25,242 nt of DNA from contig JAAZAW010000332.1 in NCBI GenBank assembly GCA_012514125.1, forward strand, positions 1 through 25,242, read 5' to 3'. The notes beneath the pieces are model-generated. The model was not told the origin of the DNA. It searched no databases and saw only the letters and a list, made by a program, of their open reading frames with translations. Position 1 is the first letter of the stretch; every line of letters begins with the position of its first letter. The DNA is from Phycisphaerae bacterium (GTDB lineage Bacteria; Planctomycetota; Phycisphaerae; JAAYCJ01). Below are positions 24,535 through 25,242 of the stretch, piece after piece. The translations under genes and the position numbers were made by a program.

Positions 24535-24801
24535 GGGTTTCCGATCAATAATAAATTAGTGCAAAGGACAAAGTAAAAAAGTAAAATTGTTGAGCGTATT
24601 ATGCATTTTATTCCCATTGCTCTAAATTTTATCATAATTTAGACCAGTTTGATGCAGGGGAGTCAACTTTTTTATTGACTCGCAGGCGGAATGAACTTAA
24701 GTTTAAGCATACCATATACTTGCTTGAATAGTGCCAGGGTAGAAACGGATGGATAACCCTGGCCAGATAATAATGTCAGCTTACCGAAAGGAGCTTTCAG
24801 G
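24535..24801. promoter_or_regulatory. divergent control region between polA and the membrane protein gene
   Basis: This AT-rich gap contains GAGTCAA-(8)-TTGACTC at 24660-24681, which places a TTGACT -35-like box facing each way. To the right, 17 bases lead to TAAGTT; to the left, 19 bases lead to TAAATT within the inverted repeat TAAATT-(7)-AATTTA (24623-24641). A second hairpin, GCCAGGGT-(15)-ACCCTGGC (24733-24763), lies in the leader of the right-hand gene. The assignments are tentative. Confidence 0.4.
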
Positions 24802-25242
24802 ATGGCCGTCGTACCCGCTTCCGGTCGCACCGTACCGCTTTATGTATTGATTATTTTTATCGTTCTGTTTCTTCTGGCGACAACGGGGTTGGTTCTGTTG
24901 TTTGTGAACCAGGAAACCCTTCGTCAGGATTCGGAACAAGCCACCACTACTTTTAATGATTACGTGGGTGTTGCCAATAAATCCAAACTCGAGCCGTTCA
25001 AGGCGATGGGGAACGAGGCTCGGCCCAAGCTGACAGCCGTCGGCGCGCTTTTGCAGGATCGGGCGGCGTTGGCGAAGATGATGTCGGGTAATTCGGCGGC
25101 GACGGCGAAAGAGGTCAACGAAAAGGTCGATGCGTTTATCGATTCGCTTAACGATCCTTCCGTTGCCCCGCTCAAGGAAGCGGCTCGGACCGATCTGGTG
25201 GGAGCGTTCCGTCAGGCGGTCGATATCGCGAAGAATAAATCG
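24802..25242 (+). CDS. membrane-anchored protein, incomplete at the window edge
   Basis: The frame runs from the ATG at 24802 to the last base without a stop, giving 147 residues of a longer protein. AAGGAG lies eight bases before the ATG. After a short cytoplasmic start (MAVVPASGRTVPLY) there is one hydrophobic helix (about 15-36, LIIFIVLFLLATTGLVLLFV), then an alanine-, lysine- and glutamate-rich helical region that may form a coiled coil outside or inside the membrane. The layout is that of a type II single-span protein with an extended helical domain. I do not recognise the family and no function can be given. Confidence 0.8.
   Translation, partial: MAVVPASGRTVPLYVLIIFIVLFLLATTGLVLLFVNQETLRQDSEQATTTFNDYVGVANKSKLEPFKAMGNEARPKLTAVGALLQDRAALAKMMSGNSAATAKEVNEKVDAFIDSLNDPSVAPLKEAARTDLVGAFRQAVDIAKNKS

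Overview
The window reads as ordinary bacterial chromosome of about 50 % GC with sixteen complete protein genes, one gene running off the right edge, and no tRNA, rRNA, CRISPR or insertion sequence that I can see. A planctomycete, probably of the Phycisphaerae type, fits best. This is inferred from a PEP-CTERM surface protein, a GTP-type PEP carboxykinase, a bacterial GlnRS, a GAF-type sigma-54 activator, and short palindromes and purine tracts between genes. It is not proven.

Layout. 1-3752 (+): a type II secretion/type IV pilus inner-membrane protein (GspF/PilC), hemC and a GAF/AAA+/Fis sigma-54 activator. 3771-9554 (-): a xylose-isomerase-like TIM-barrel protein, argH, pckG and purD. 9828-12775 (+): a sensor kinase whose 5' end is cut by an in-frame TAA, its OmpR-type response regulator, and a PEP-CTERM protein with its own promoter. 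12951-15233 (+): trxA, an RluD-like pseudouridine synthase and a small methyltransferase-like protein. 15295-20960 (-): glnS, an exported Spy/CpxP-like protein, an ABC-2 permease and its ATPase, and a SAM methyltransferase. 20961-21825 has no convincing protein gene but holds a promoter, a strong terminator, a second hairpin and a 21-bp tandem repeat. 21826-24534 (-): polA. 24802 to the edge (+): an unrecognised membrane-anchored protein.

Most genes are housekeeping (haem, arginine, purines, gluconeogenesis, translation, DNA repair) and are not functionally linked. The real units are kinase plus regulator (ATGA overlap), ABC ATPase plus permease (17-nt overlap), and the pseudouridine synthase plus methyltransferase pair (16-nt gap).

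The most interesting points are: (a) the kinase interrupted at codon 26 behind a strong ribosome binding site; (b) a base-composition switch near 9.6 kb, where the + strand goes from C-rich to G-rich whatever the gene strand, suggesting a replication origin or an inversion edge; (c) an attenuator-like leader ahead of the methyltransferase gene at 20139-20960; (d) a 21-bp tandem repeat whose units carry small palindromes.
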